Origin: Liriodendron chinense
Taxonomy: Eukaryota; Streptophyta; Magnoliopsida; Magnoliales; Magnoliaceae
Reading direction: 5' to 3'
Assembly: GCA_003013855.2 (NCBI GenBank)
Contig: ML058465.1
Span: 496,001 to 560,000, forward strand
Length of the DNA stretch: 64,000 nucleotides
This document shows positions 11,210 through 24,654 of the stretch, one piece after another (positions within the stretch are counted from its first letter, which is position 1; every line of letters starts with the position of its first letter). The position numbers and the translations under genes are program-made. Below the pieces are notes generated by a model, which saw only the letters and a list, made by a program, of their open reading frames with translations, was not told where the DNA came from and ran no database searches.

Positions 11210-12710
11210 TATTGAGTTTAGGGTGTAGCCCCCTTGCCTTATATTATTTTTTCCTCTTGTATCCTCAATTAAAGAGGTATGGGCATATGAGGAATTCTCA
11301 TCTTTGACTGGGTCGAAGTGTTAGGCCTGGAGAAGTACACCGACATGGATTTCATGTTTTCTAAACTAGAGAATCAACATGACAACACGGTTTTCAAGTG
11401 TTTCAAGAGCCTTTGAAAAGAGATCGATAATTTAGAATGTTGTGTAGCATAATGCTTGAGAGTGTTGTCATAACCTTTACATTCTAAAATTACATGCATG
11501 TTTAACGGTATCAGGAGATGCACTAGAAGTAGAATGAAGTGCACTTTTGCATAATATGGAGGCATACAATGCTTAAAATGAGGGTGATGTAGTTCTTCAC
11601 TAATGACTTGTCGACAATTGTGACACCCTCTCAAGTCTCGTGCGTGGTAGTGGCTGCTTAAATTTTAAAGCCAGTTTGCGACAGACAACCTTGGAGATTC
11701 CACCCCAGCCCATTCACTAAGGGCCTGTTTCAAAAACCCCACATGTAAATGCGGGTAAGAGAGTCATTATGATGAAGGTCGGGCGTTTGTTCGAAGGTGT
11801 AAATACACCATCTCTTCCTGATGGTAATTAACACTCGTCAGCGCCATTCCTCCGATTTCTAAGGGAAATCCTCTTCGAGATTGGCGTGGTGCTCGAAGCA
11901 AAATGAGACTCTTCAAAATATGTTGCTCATGCGTTTGGAGCGTGTCTGTTTGTACTCTCACAGATTGCTTTTATAAAGCTGAGGTTTGATCTTCAACTTA
12001 TCCCATATAGCCATAAAAAATTGATGGAAGGTAAGACGGCCATTCCATCTCTACCTACATGTTGTTTCATCTTCCATAAAATTCATCATCTTCCACCCCC
12101 ATCTTTCCTTTGTCATCTAACTCCTATCCTCTCAATGTTGATTGCAGAATCGTCATCAATTGGAGGACTATCTCATTGAAACGCTTCGTTGCTATAGGAG
12201 GTAAGGATCATCTATTCCCTCTAATATAAAAAAACCTTTAAAGTTATGTAATGGATTAGGTCAGACGGCCATGTCCTCAAATGTTTGGTATTTGTGGCTA
12301 TTTGGTTGTCTAATTTAAGATCGCGCCAGATCTCAATCTCATAGTCGTGATTCATAGCCAATTCGTATTTCTATTCATGCTGCCTTGTTTGGGAATTCTT
12401 GTTTCTTTTTTCCTTGCATGTTTGTTTTTCTCTCTGGTTGGGTATGTAAACACTGAAACTTGGTGCATATCCGTCTCTGCTGCCGACTTGAAATTAATGA
12501 AGCATCGTTATAAGTCGTTTTGTGTGGAGGCCGCGAGTCTATGTTTCCCCCTTTCCCTTCTTCCTTTTCCTTTTGTTTTTCTTTGAGGTGGGTCTAGCTG
12601 GCTCCCTTTTAGGACGTTTGTTGCTTGCCTTAGATGCAGCAGGTGGTCCACCAAGGGGTGGAGCTCACCATGCGTGTGTAAAGCCCAATTTGGATCAGAT
12701 TTTGAAGATA
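11210..12710. other. Noncoding DNA, no feature recognised
   Basis: No gene or structured repeat supported. Open frames are below 90 codons and without motifs. Confidence 0.4.
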
Positions 12711-12714
12711 TGTT

Positions 12715-15540
12715 CGCTCGCCTCAAGTGTAAGGTTGCGATGTAGTAATAATTCTCGGTAAGACCGAGGTCGATCCTCAGGATTGTCGTAATAATTCTAA
12801 TAATTCTCGGTAAGATCGAGGTCGATCCTCAGTGATTGTCGTAATAAGTCGAAGTTTTATAACTAGGATGGATTAAATTTGGATTTGTATCGATGGGTGG
12901 AAATTAAGAACATAAAACTATTTATTAAATTAGGGAAATAACACTAGATCGCCAAGGATCCACTTGTAATAATTCACAATGCCATTTCAAACCATTCAAG
13001 TCAATCATGCAATTAGAATTCTATCCCTATCTAATCGGAATATAAAGCAATCAAATCATTATAATGCATCTAAAATAGATGGATCATTCACTGATATGGT
13101 TATCTCATAAACAAGTAAGGCATTAGTGTATTCAACCACGCAACCTAATCCTTCATAAAATAAGCAAGATCACATTCATGATTCTTTCTCAAGTCTTGTC
13201 ACTAGACTGATTTAGAAGTATGAATTGAACTTTTATTGGACCAAAATCAATACATAAACAATCTATTTCAGATCAAAACTCAAAGATCAGAACTTCTAGT
13301 CTATTTTTAGATAAGCACTTAGGAAACTTAGTTTGTAAGATCCCCTAGCATCCAACATATCATGATGGATCTATGATCTCTACAACTCAAAATCCTATCA
13401 ATCAACATCCTATTAAGCAATCTTAGTAATCAAAATGTCCCATGTAAGAACAATCACAAGAGAAGGAAGATTAACTAAAAATACCAACTTTATTTAAAAC
13501 TTGAACTCGAAGTGTTATCCATAAAACTCAAAAGTACTTGAATTAATTTGAATCAAGCATTATAAACAACTAAAAGCTTTACCACTTAGCTAAGCTTAGA
13601 GGTTTAGCCAACCATCAATAGGTTAAACTAAAACTCAAAGGAAACTAATAAAAATATAGAAAATCGAGTTTGTAGGAGTTGCAGACGCTCCACAGTGATC
13701 TCCTTCACCTCCCATGACTTCTGAAGCCTTCTATGATGTTTTTAAATTCACCCCAAGGTGTCATTTTATAGATTTGGAGCTCCACCACGTGAGAAAATCG
13801 TGAAATCGGATGTTCCTCCCGCACTAAGAAACAAAAAAATCCGTTTTTAAAAAGTGCAGATTTATCTTACTTGCTGTTTGCATGTGGCCCGACCGGTCGG
13901 AGGTGGCTGGCATGACTGGTCTTGATCGGTCAGACTAGCCTAGGCCTTGGTCCAGCAAGTATGGAAGGGGGCTGCCCCTGTGGCGGATCGGTCTTGACCG
14001 GTCGGGGCTTGTTTGGCCGACTGGTCATGACTGGTCGGACCTCACTTTTCTTTGATTTCTTTCTTTCTTTCTTTCTCTCCACTCCTTGCTTTTCTCCTTC
14101 TTAGCCCCACCTTCAACCATCATTGAAGAGCTTCTAAATGGGCCTTTAAACCTTCAAATAGGTGAAGTCTCTCTCTCTCATACCCACAACTACAAAACAT
14201 GTATTAGAATAATCTTGTAAACATGCAAACTATGCATAATGAGTGATGAAATGGGGTTAGAATATGCACAATTTGGAGCTCAAACACACCCCCCAACCAG
14301 CATTTTGCTAGTCCCGAGCAAAACAAGCGTTGATGAACGAATTACTTCTCCAAAAACTCAACTCTCTCTTGAAAATATAACTTTTATAGACTCAAAGACA
14401 TGTAAGCAAGAAATTCAGAGAAACTTAATGATTATGAAACTGAAATCTTAACTCTATAAACACAATAAGTGTTTCACATAAAATCCCCACGATTTATTGA
14501 AAATAGAAAAATCTGAACAAGTGTAATCTAGTGTGCATAGTGAATCTTCATCTCATGAATTTTCAGGATTATCTTCTTCATAAATTAGAGAAACTGAAGG
14601 TCTAAAAGTATACAGATCAACCAAATGCCTATGACAAGAATTTGCCTTACCGTTTTCTTCGACGACTTTCACACTACTTTTCATTCTGCTTTGGTTATGG
14701 GTAGATCATCCCTTGATTGGTAATAGGTAGCCCTTTTTGGAAATTTTCAACATATATTCAATGATAACCATTTTTTTTTCTTTTTCATATACAGTAAATA
14801 TGATTTTTAAAAATACATATCTTTCTTTCTTTTTCTTTAATTTCTTATGAACTAGGATGGACAATGTTCTTTGATTTGGTTTCTAAACACCTTAAATTTT
14901 AGTCAAGCCAATCTATAAATCTGCAGAATCCTTTCAAATCATAAGAATCGTGTAACGTGAACTAGACTCAAAAGTGTTCAATTGTTCTATCGATCACATA
15001 AATAGAGGAATTCATATAGAAAACTATTATATTACGGGCTTTAAAGAACTTCAAAATCAATCACTTCATCTCTCTTCTTTTCATACTCATAACACCCAAG
15101 TGCATAGAAACAAAGTTTTCTAAAAGTGTTTTGAATTTCCAGAAAAATTGAAAATTTTACTACAAAATTTCGCTCGAAATGTCACAATACTAGATTCATC
15201 GAAGGTATCTCATCCCCAACCAAAATCTTGCATTGTCCTCAATGTAAAAAGATATGTAGTAAGCAATGACATGAGAGCAATGATATAAATAAATGAGAGT
15301 GAGAACGAGAGTACTTGAGAGAGTTGAATATGGGAGTTTGCAACTCCAAAAAACTAAACAATTAAAATAAATAAAATTACTCTATACCTTCGTTAGACTA
15401 GGAGGTCAATCTTGATACACAAGATCATCCAAAGGAATTAAATTTAGCAGAATTATGAGGTGGAGTAAAAGATTTTTCAATAATACCATCTTGTTGCATG
15501 AATGATAAATAGTGATCCATGCTGTTGCTATGCTGAAAAT
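12715..15540. repeat. Large direct repeat, copy A
   Basis: Colinear with 15,845-18,520. Shared landmarks in order are ctcggtaagaccga-gtcgatcc near the left end, aaggatccacttg, gcagacgctccac, tgtcattttatag, an ACCGGTC-rich tract (13,880-14,040), tttgctagtc-cgagcaaaa, gaatttgccttaccgt, gacgactttcacactac, gctttggttatgggtaga and cttgcattgtcctcaat. Minus-strand wording such as 'ttgctcgggactagcaaaa' is, from memory, typical of the 3' noncoding part of plant Ty3/gypsy elements. I take this as the terminal region of such an element without coding sequence. Confidence 0.65.
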
Positions 15541-15844
15541 GGTAAAGCAGGGGCCTAACCTGAAGTTTTCCCTTTTATATTTGCTTTCTTGCTTGATCCT
15601 TGATTTTGTTGACCTACGTGGGGCCCGCTGAAGTAGTAAATAATCTTAATTCATGTGCTTAGTTAAGCAGTAAGGACTGTCAAGTTACAACGGACCCATT
15701 TCAGAAAATTGTTAAGTCTGATTTTGTAGTTTGGGACATCTTTTGGGCACCCGTTGTGGGCCCCACATATGAGCTATGTGGGGGCCACCACTTGGGCTGT
15801 TCAATCTATATATGTGGCTAGAAATAATAATATATCACTGTTCG

Positions 15845-18520
15845 CTCCCCGCAAGTGCAGAGACTTGTGTAGTAATAAATCTCGGTAAGACCGATGTCGA
15901 TCCACAGGAAATTAGAGAACGATTTCTAAGTTATTCCAGCAACTAGGATTGCAACAACTTGAGGTTCAATTGAGATAATTATGCTAAATCAATAACTTAA
16001 GAAAAACTGTAATTTAAAGGCACTAAGGCTTTCAAGGATCCACTTGGAGTAATCCCATGTCAATCTAATCGATTTAAGCATAAAACTCAATAGATGTGAA
16101 GTCCTATCTCCTCATCTAGTTGGAAAATAAAGCATTAAAGCACATTCAATCTCACTTGAGTTGAACTTCCAAGTTCTAGTCCCATTCAACCACATGTAGA
16201 ATTTGGAATCATAGCCTTCGAGGTAGTAACAGCCATGCCTATGGACTTGGCATGCTTAAGGGTTACCATGATCGATCGAATCAAACAAAATATGATAACT
16301 CTCAGAGAATTGCAAGGAATCCTGTCCGGAGCACATGAACTCTCATAAACTTCTAAAATATTCAATTTTAAGAACTAGAACATTCAAAATTCGAACTTGA
16401 AGTAAAGCTACTGAATTAAACTGAATTAAACATGAATTTGGCTACAAGCTTCACCTCTCAGCCTTAGCTGAGAGATTCTAGCTGAGCATTGTCATACTAC
16501 AACTAGAACTTATAAAAGAAAACTAGTAGAAAACATAAAAACCCGGAGTTTGGAGGGTTGCAAACGCTCCACGACGGCTTCCTCCCTCTCCCACGAAGAT
16601 CCTTGGCTTCTATGATGCCCCAGGTGTCATTTTATAGTGGGGAAGCTCTGTTGCCATCGGAAACATCTAGAATTTGCGTAAGGATACGCAATGCGCAGAG
16701 AAATTCAGAACTCAAATTAGAAACTGTTTGTTTTAATGCATGGTCGACGGTCATGGCCGGTCGGACTGGGCTGGCTGACCGGTCAGGACCGGTCGGGCTA
16801 GCCTGTAGTCAGTCCAGCAAGCACTAGAGGAAACCCCGACCTGTTGGCCAAGGAGTAGAATAGACGGCCTGACCTGTCTGGTCCCTCGTCCGGCAACTTC
16901 AGAGTGGCTGGCAGGTTGGCTGACCGGTCTTGTTCATTCTCTTCTTTTCTTCCTTTCTTTCCTCTTCTCTCTCTTCTACTTAATTTCTTCTTTCTTTGGT
17001 CCTCCTTCAATCTTCATCCAATGGTTCTAAATGGACCATTTTGGTCTCCAATTAGGTGAAGTTCACTCTCATTCCTACAATCACAAAACATGTATTAGAT
17101 GGGCCTTTTAAACATGCAAACTGGGCCTTTTAAACATGCAAACCTTGCATATAATGTGATGTAATGGGCTATATCATGTATAAATGGAGGTTCAACACAC
17201 TCCCAACCAGCTTTTTGCTAGTCCGAGCAAAAACATGCGTGAAACAAGTTCAAACCTCCAAAACCCAACTCTTCTTCAGAAACCATGTTTCTATCCATTC
17301 TAAGACATACAAGTAGAAACTTTGAAAAAAATTAGGTGATATAAGTTGAAACCTCAAACTCTCAAAACATAATAAGGTTTGTATGAAATTCCTGCTGATT
17401 GATTGATGAATAGAAGAACTCGAACAAAATTTAACCTAGTGCATAGTGAACAGTTCATCTCATTTTCTGGGATTATCTTTTCATAATCAACTAAACTATG
17501 GATCTCGAAGTGTACAGAGCAAACAATAAGCCAATGACAGGAATTTGCCTTACCGTCCTTCTGACGACTTTCACACTACGTCCATTTCCGGCTTTGGTTA
17601 TGGGTAGACCATCCCCCTGTTGGTAATAGGTTGCCCTTTTCGGAATTTTCCCCCATGTTTCCATCATTCCCAATTTTCATCCTTCCTTTTCATTTCTTTT
17701 AAATTAGATAGGATTTTTAGAAATCCATATCTTTCGTTACGAATCCCATGGAAAGGATGGACAAAGTACCCGGCCGGCTTGGATCTCAACACCTCCAATC
17801 TAAGTCTAGCTAACCCACAAATCACATAATCCCTTCAATCATGAAAATTGTGTCTGTAATGTGAACTAGTGTGTAAAGAGAGGTTCAATTATCAATCACA
17901 TAAAGGGGAATTCACATATAAAACCATTATATCAAGAGAAATTCAAGACTTGCAACTTCACTCACTTCGTTTTTCCTTTTCTTATACTCGTATCATCTCG
18001 AATGCATAGAAATAAGGTTTTCTAAAGGAGTTTTGAATTTTAAAAAAATCAAAAAAATTTACACATTATGATGCTCGAAATGTTGCAAGCTGCTAGATGA
18101 GGAATCTCATCTCAACCCCCAACCAAATCTTGCATTGTCCTCAATATAAAAAAATATGCAATGAGCATGAACATGAGAGCAATGGTAAAACAAAATGGAA
18201 TGAGAACAATAGTACCTGAGAGAGTCGATCGTGGAAGTTTACAACTCAAACAACTAAATCTACTAAGCTCGCAAAACTAAAACAGAAAAATTAACTAAAC
18301 CTAATCCTACTGAACTCGTCCTTTAAAAAAAAAAGGATCTCCATTAGACTAAGAGATCGTTATCATTATAACATCCAAAATGACAAAGTTGAGCAAGATC
18401 ATCAAATGGTTGTAACGGATTTTTAGTAGAACAATCCATCATCCTGCTTTGGAAAGTACATTGGTGACATCAACCAGTCTAACCCAATGAAAATCCTGCT
18501 AAAAAAATGTCAGTGGGTTC
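15845..18520. repeat. Large direct repeat, copy B
   Basis: Second copy of the 12.7-kb repeat, in the same order and orientation, with an ACCGGTC-rich tract at 16,740-16,930. The offset between copies shrinks from about 3.1 kb at the left landmark to about 2.9 kb at the right, so indels have accumulated. About 300 bases separate the copies. No primer-binding site or open frame was found in either. Confidence 0.65.
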
Positions 18521-18524
18521 CTCA

Positions 18525-19140
18525 ATAAAATTGTCACATGTACTAGGAAAGGAGAACTGCATTTTGGGAATCATTGAATATGGATCTCCTTTCTATCTTG
18601 TCTGGGCAAAAATTTATCAAATACGGGTCATCCAGAAGTAGTGATCTTTGGTTTGAGCAACCCAAAGAGATGTGGAAATTTTTTTTCTTCGTCACAAGTC
18701 GATATGATCTCCACAAAATCAAATTGTCATTGGTGCTTCCACAATTGATAGGCCAGTTTCATACTCCGTTTTAAAAGAGTATTTGTGGGCACTAATGAAG
18801 TTTTCTTTAAGGCATTGACAATGTCACGGATCATAGGATCATCCCAATCCTCAAAATATGCCAAACACTCCTCAAGAGTGTAGGAAACTTCGCCCTTCTT
18901 GGTCACTGTGTAGGTTGGAAGAGGTCCTCAACCACTACATTTCAGAAATTGACCAACCAACATGATCGTTTCATCATTCCTTAGGGTAATTTCAAATCCA
19001 CAAATATGCCACCATTCTATTATATTCTTTAAACGAGGTGCTTAATATAGCTCAACAATGTAGCACATTCTCCAGGCTTCATGGCACCATACCGAGGAGT
19101 TTGTTATTATCTGAATGAGTATCACATTGGTCATAACCCA
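18525..19140. other. Noncoding DNA before the transposase remnant
   Basis: Nothing definite. It may contain further, unreadable parts of the PIF/Harbinger transposase that continues at 19,145. Confidence 0.4.
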
Positions 19141-19144
19141 TCCA

Positions 19145-19537
19145 ACAAGAAAGAACTTTTCAACTACAGGAATACGCAATACGAAATGTTATTGAGAGTT
19201 GCTTTAATCTACTGAAAGTTAGGTTTTCAATATTAAAGACAGCTCCCCAATTTCCTTTCCCAACTTAAGTGAAGATAGCACTAGCTTGTTGCGTCTTGCA
19301 CAACTTTATCCACATGCGGGCGATGGAGATGTAGATGACAATGAAGCAGTTGGTGGAGGGTCATCAATGCATGATGTGGATAGTCCGACACCATCTCCGA
19401 CTGAAATCTCAAATATCAATGAATTTCGAGGTCATGTGAACACAACTCAAAGGGAAAGAGATGCATGGGTGCAAGTCCGTGATGATATTGCAACTCGGAT
19501 GTGGAATGATACCCATTTAGTGAGTAGGAGAATATAA
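19145..19537 (+). pseudogene. PIF/Harbinger transposase, C-terminal remnant
   Basis: Reading through two or three frame changes, the plus strand encodes ELFNYRNTQY, then NVIESCFNLLK, ILKTAPQFPFP, VKIALACCVLHNF and, after a linker rich in D, S and P, RDAWVQVRDDIATRMWND. This order (ELFNxRHSxxRNVIERxFGxLK ... CCxLHNF ... WxxxRDxIAxxMW) is that of the last quarter of plant PIF/Harbinger DDE transposases (HARBI1-like, DDE_Tnp_4). The family cuts and pastes DNA into 3-bp targets. The catalytic acidic residues lie mostly further upstream and were not found, and frameshifts near 19,185 and 19,265 break the frame. The element is dead. Its terminal repeats were not identified. Confidence 0.85.
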
Positions 19538-19679
19538 CTATTTATTTCATGAGGTTGTTATGTACTTTTCTTTATATTTGGTTACATTTTGTCTTTTAGA
19601 ATCATGACTGTATTAATGCAAAATCTAATCCTGTATACCTGATGTTTGTACATTTAATATGATGATGATTAAATGTGCA

Positions 19680-19980
19680 CCGAGTAATATGAATCCCCTG
19701 ACTACAATGAAATCCTCCGAGCACCCTGGAATCCCACTACGCACTCTGAATCCCACTGTGCACTATGAAATCCCCCTGAGCACTTTAGGTACCCCTGAGT
19801 ACTATGGAATCCTCCAGAGCACTCTGGAATCCCCTAAGTACTATAGAATCCTCTTGAGTACAATGGAATCCCACTAAGCTCTATGGAATCTCCATGAGTA
19901 CTCTGTAACCCCCCTGAGCACTCTGGAATCCCACTAAGCACTATGAAATCCTCCTGAGCACTCTAGAATACCCCAGGTGA
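19680..19980 (+). repeat. Minisatellite, about 21-bp unit
   Basis: About 14 degenerate copies of a unit close to CTGAGCACTCTGGAATCCCC, alternating with a variant containing 'gagtactatggaatcc'. Two further copies lie at about 20,500-20,548, separated by 500 bp of other sequence. It has no coding meaning that I can defend. Confidence 0.9.
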
Positions 19981-20559
19981 GGGTGTAGGGTTTTGTAGTG
20001 GAAGTCGACCACCGTCAACAACGGAATGGAGGATGTGATATTGTATCGGTTAATAGAGAAGGGCCGATGGTGACATCAGGTGAAGGTTTTGAGTAGTATG
20101 GATTCCCCTTGATCACTAAGTTCATTGTCTTGATTTCTAATCATCATGTTGTTGATCTGTTATTTGCTTATTACTTATATGTTAAGCGCAGGAAGATGTC
20201 CTTAATTTCAGGCAGACTTTAGCCTTCAATTGCTTCAATTTAAGCTAAAATGAATTATATAGACTGGTAGAATTATCTTTGGAGGAAGATATTGTACAGG
20301 TCATCGAAAGTGGCACGTCGTTAACGAAGAATGAGATACCCGTAGTGAAAAAAGCTGCAAGGAAGCCGATGACACAGAGATCTTACCATGGAAGAGAGCA
20401 TATGAATCAACTTTTATACCATATAATATGTAATTCACTTTGTACAGGCGATTTGTATTAAGGAGAACACTTTTTTTTTTCTCTTTTTAGGAGAGATGTA
20501 ATTTACACTGAGCACTCTGGAATCCCACTGAGCACTTTGGAATCCCCCTAGGTGAGGGT

Positions 20560-21570
20560 TTTGAAGTGGAGGTCGAACAACATCCAAATGGAATGAAAGA
20601 TGTGATATTGTATTAGTCAATAGAGAAATGGTTGATGTCACCATCAGGTGAAGGTTTTAAAGTGGGGGTATTTAAGTGTGATGTCACCATCAGGGAAGTG
20701 GTTGATGTTACATTCTATTGGCCAATATTTCCCCATGTTTTCCAAAAAGTGCGATAAATTACGTGATACAAATGATATAAACCCATGTGATAACAAAACA
20801 TATCTGTATTCCAAGGGTGTGATGCATTGCGCAATATCGATGTTTCTAACACTTATTACAGTATGCCACTAAAATTGGCTAGGCCTTTACAATCACTAAA
20901 TGGGACCCACCATTAATCTAGCGATCGACATTGTTATACCTTTCCTTGCGTCTTGTTTGGTTAGAATGGCTTGTGAAGATAATAAATGGTGGGGGCGTAC
21001 TTTGATCCCATGTACAAATGCGCTAGTTGGGTGCTACTACATGAGGACAATAGCGAGATAGTTCACCCGTTGTTGAACCAATGACTATCCTCCCCCCTAC
21101 TGTGGGACCCACCTTGATGTATGTATTCTGTATCTACTCTATACATCCATTTTTATATATGATTTTAGTGGATCTGGCAAAGAATTCAAAAGATCCATAT
21201 ATGAGGTGGAGCATACTCTAGGAATTAGTGGAGATTGAGCGTTGCACCATTCTAAATACTTATGTAAATGTTTACTTATTGTCTATATTCCATCCAATTG
21301 TTGATTACGTTCAAATTCGTTGATGAAGTTAAAAAAACTAATATAAACTTTTTCCTGATTTTTTGGTGAATTAATGATCAATCACCCTTGTTTCTTAAGT
21401 TATTTGTTTCATTTTTTGGAAAAATTCCCTAAAAGGATATAGAAAAACAATTGGAAACATGTATTTGGGCCCAACAAGTAATAAACACACCTTATTGGTT
21501 TAGTTCGAGGCCTCACCTAATCAACCCTCCAACAAATGCTCTTATGTTGTCTTTAGGCAGCATCAATGGA
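20560..21570. other. Noncoding DNA, no feature recognised
   Basis: AT-rich with a few fragments of the 'gatgtatgt...tccatcc' MITE family near 21,110-21,150. No gene supported. Confidence 0.4.
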
Positions 21571-21579
21571 TGATGAAGC

Positions 21580-21880
21580 TCTGTGGGTCCCACCACGATG
21601 TATGTGTTTTATCCACTCAATCCACCTATTTTTTCATATTAATGTAGTGTTTGAGCCCAAATTTGAAGCAGATCCAAATCTTGACAGGACCACACCACAA
21701 TTAAACAACCATGATTTAACAACCACACGAGAGTTCAATTATCACTATTTCTTACGATGTGGCCCGTATCAAATTTGGATATGCCCAATTTTTTAGAACA
21801 TGGCAAAAAAAGCTCTGAAAAAATCGATGCATGTTGTGGATTAATTAGACATTACATCAGTGTGGGGCCCACCATAACAC
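21580..21880. mobile_element. Mutator-like MITE, short diverged copy
   Basis: Left end TGGGTCCCACCACGATGTATG and ttttatccactcaatccacc. The right end is an inverted match, 'cattacatcagtgtggggcccacca'. The distance of about 300 bp is shorter than other copies, suggesting an internal deletion. Confidence 0.5.
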
Positions 21881-21899
21881 CAAATGGAATACACCGAAT

Positions 21900-22550
21900 C
21901 GGGCTTGGCAGGGATCAGCAAAGTCAATTAGGGTTTAGCAGCCTAAACTAGCTCAAATTTGGCTCGAAAATGGTTTTAAACCTCCTAGGTTTGTATTCGA
22001 CGTGTTGAAAAATTATTGGTCGGAAGGGACTCGTTTAAGTCGGCAAAACAGAGTAGGCCTGATGATTTGAATTTGTTGCGGACAAACGAGGTGAAATAGG
22101 GCTCTGTGGCCTTAACTGTCTCATATTGTGGCTTGAGATTGGCATCTAGTCTCCCTGGTACACATTTTACACGTAAGGAAAATTCAGCAAAGAAGGGCTC
22201 GTCTGAGTTGTCAAAGTGGAGTATACTCTTTTGGCTCAGTGGTGTCAAGTGAGGTCACTGACGTTTTTGGCCCTAACTAAATAGGATTCAGTCAAAACTG
22301 GTGGTGGGCTTAGGTCCATGTAGGTCATGCCAAATAAATTTCGACTCTTTTAGGCGTCAAACAGAGTTGGCCTGATTTATGGCTCGTTTGCGTTGAATTG
22401 ATGTCAACTTGGGTTCTGTGGCTGTAATTGACTGAGATTTAGGTCGACAGTGGGTTGCACCTCCCAAAATAATGTTCGACGTGTCAAAAAATCTTGTCCA
22501 TAACAATGCTAGTATGAGGCTCCAATAAAGTAGACCTAAGGTTGCTGTTT
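21900..22550. repeat. Degenerate tandem-like repeat
   Basis: Phrases such as 'tattcgacgtgttgaaaaa', 'gtcggcaaaacagagtaggcctgat', 'gggctctgtggcc' and 'gtctcatattgtggctt' recur between 21,990-22,150 and 22,340-22,540 with many changes. No function or family is recognised. Confidence 0.45.
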
Positions 22551-22556
22551 GGTAAA

Positions 22557-22581
22557 NNNNNNNNNNNNNNNNNNNNNNNNN
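22557..22581. other. Assembly gap (25 N)
   Basis: A run of 25 N. It marks the left edge of the complemented-but-not-reversed block. Confidence 0.99.
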
Positions 22582-23056
22582 TCGCCGATCCTAGAAGACT
22601 GTTGGGAGAAGATTCAGGTAGGATTCCACTCCTAAAAGGAAGTTCGGAAAGTAATTATTATAGTGCTAATAGTATTCAAAGAAAAGACCGTTCACTTCAA
22701 AAAACAAACTTAACGAATAGGTATATTGTACTTCAAACTACACTCTAAACATTACTTATAGTAATATACCACTACACTAAGGAACAAATCTAAAAACTGA
22801 TTCTTCGTACACATAAACACAATAAATAAAAACATTTTAGATATGGGAATAAAAGAATCAGGTACATAATGTTTATTTGTAACAAAAGTATAATACTATA
22901 CTTATTACATATTTTAGTAGTATACCTGTAGGGAATAACATATGAGAAACAGGATCCATTTTAATAAACTACATCTCTCTACCTTAGGCACTCTCCATAG
23001 GTACTACCTTCTATACAGAACTGAACTGATTCTCTTCGTTATTTACAAACGGTTCC

Positions 23057-24579
23057 ACACCTGGGAGCGGCTAAAGAGGCGCGAGAGAGGCTGCAGCAAG
23101 AGGGAAAGGAAAGCCTTTTCTTCTTCTTCTCTACGCACTCACGCTTTAGCGGCAAACACGGTGACCGAACGGAAAGAGCTCCCGAAACAAACCAACAGCA
23201 TAACTCGACCTACACGAATTTACTTAAATATATTCTGGCTCAGCGGTGATCGGTCAATGAACTTAGATGTCAGCCGATCTGGGGCATCTTTGCAATCTCT
23301 TCCCTTAGGCTTCTAAGGAAGGAGATTTTACTGAGGACAACTAGACGCCAGTCTCTAAGTTCCATTCCCTAGTGCCAATGTCCCACCCTTCTCCAATTCG
23401 TGGGGTGTGTGACGGGCATGGCTTCATGCCAGAGATGAGTGTCTTAGCTAGCTTATGAACTTTCAGATTAAATTAGGAGCATATAAGAGTACTTACTGTA
23501 CTACGTACTTACGCCCAGACTTGTCATTCTCAAAGACTACCCGTCCAAGGTTTGTTGCCCGTTCGGGTCTCGTATGCGAGCTTGACTGTCCACGAATTAT
23601 ATTCTGTATACGTCCACACGAACTCATTAGTTCACAAAATACCACTTCGCACTTACGTCCAGACTTGTCATTCTCAAAGACTACCCGTCCAAGGTTGTTG
23701 CCCGTTCGGGTCTCGTATGCGAGCTTGACTGTCCACGAATTATATTTCTGTATAACGTACAAACTCATTAGTTCCACGAACATCATTTCGTCCCCCCAAC
23801 CTTCTTTCATTTACAACGTGAATACGATCTACGTTTACTCTACTACGACCTTTTTCTCATCGACCTACCTGCCTCCACAGCGTTCCCAACCGAAGCTCAC
23901 CGACCTAGTTCTGAACCCTACCGGACCCTCCGAACCTGGTCACCAGTCCGACCCGACCTGGTCCCGTCGAGAGGAGTGAGCCCGAGAGGAACCACCTTTT
24001 ACCCGATTCCCACCTCTCTACTGAGTCTGCCTGCCCGAGAGAGACCGACTCACCACAGAACTTTACTCTTCCCCTCCCCCCATAAATATCGTCGCTCCCC
24101 CGTAAGAGCATTAAAAAAGGCCCGCCGGACGGTACCCGGCGGGCATGCCGGCGAGGAGCCAAAGGTCGCTCATGCCGGCAAGGGAGCCCGACGACAACCT
24201 GAGCGACCAGCTGAGTCACTCAACTGAGTCGCCCAGCTGAGCCACCAAACTGAGCTGCCCAACTGAGCTGCCCAACTGAGCCACAAAACTGAGCTGCCCA
24301 ACTGAGCTGCCCAACTGAGTCGCCCAATTGAGTCCCAATTGAGTCGCTCAACTGAGTCACTCAAACTGAAAAAACCCTAAAAAACTGACCTGAAAAAATA
24401 CCCCCCAAAAAGTCCCACCACAAATCCTGACCCAACTGACCCAAGTCCGAACTTGACCCGATACCTTACCCCGAATGTTCCCACTCAAACCGACTCAAAC
24501 CTAAACCCTAAACCCCCATACCAGGAGGCAAGTTGGTCGATAGAGATGGTTGTCACATCGGCTTCCACCCCACAGATGT
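23057..24579 (-). repeat. 3' LTR of the Tat element (in complemented form)
   Basis: The printed sequence starts acacctgggagcgg and ends ccccacagatgt; complemented it starts TGTGGACCCTCGCC and ends GGGGTGTCTACA, as the right LTR does. Matching internal landmarks in the same order include the 144-bp internal duplication (about 23,513 and 23,657), the TATA-type segment (24,083-24,094), the GC palindrome (24,121-24,144) and the short GAC/GGGTT repeats (24,190-24,360). Its length is 1523 bp against 1530 bp for the other LTR. Most differences are transitions and indels of 1-5 bp. Confidence 0.93.
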
Positions 24580-24600
24580 CTACGGGGAGAAACCGTCTCC
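24580..24600 (-). other. Polypurine tract of the Tat element (complemented form)
   Basis: After complementation the bases just inside the left LTR read gatgcccctctttggcag on the plus strand, which is CAAAGAGGGGCATC directly before the 3' LTR on the element's own strand. That is the expected plus-strand priming site. Confidence 0.65.
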
Positions 24601-24654
24601 AACGCACGTTGGCTTACGGTTTCGCTCACCTGTGGGGTGAAGACTGAGCCAGTA

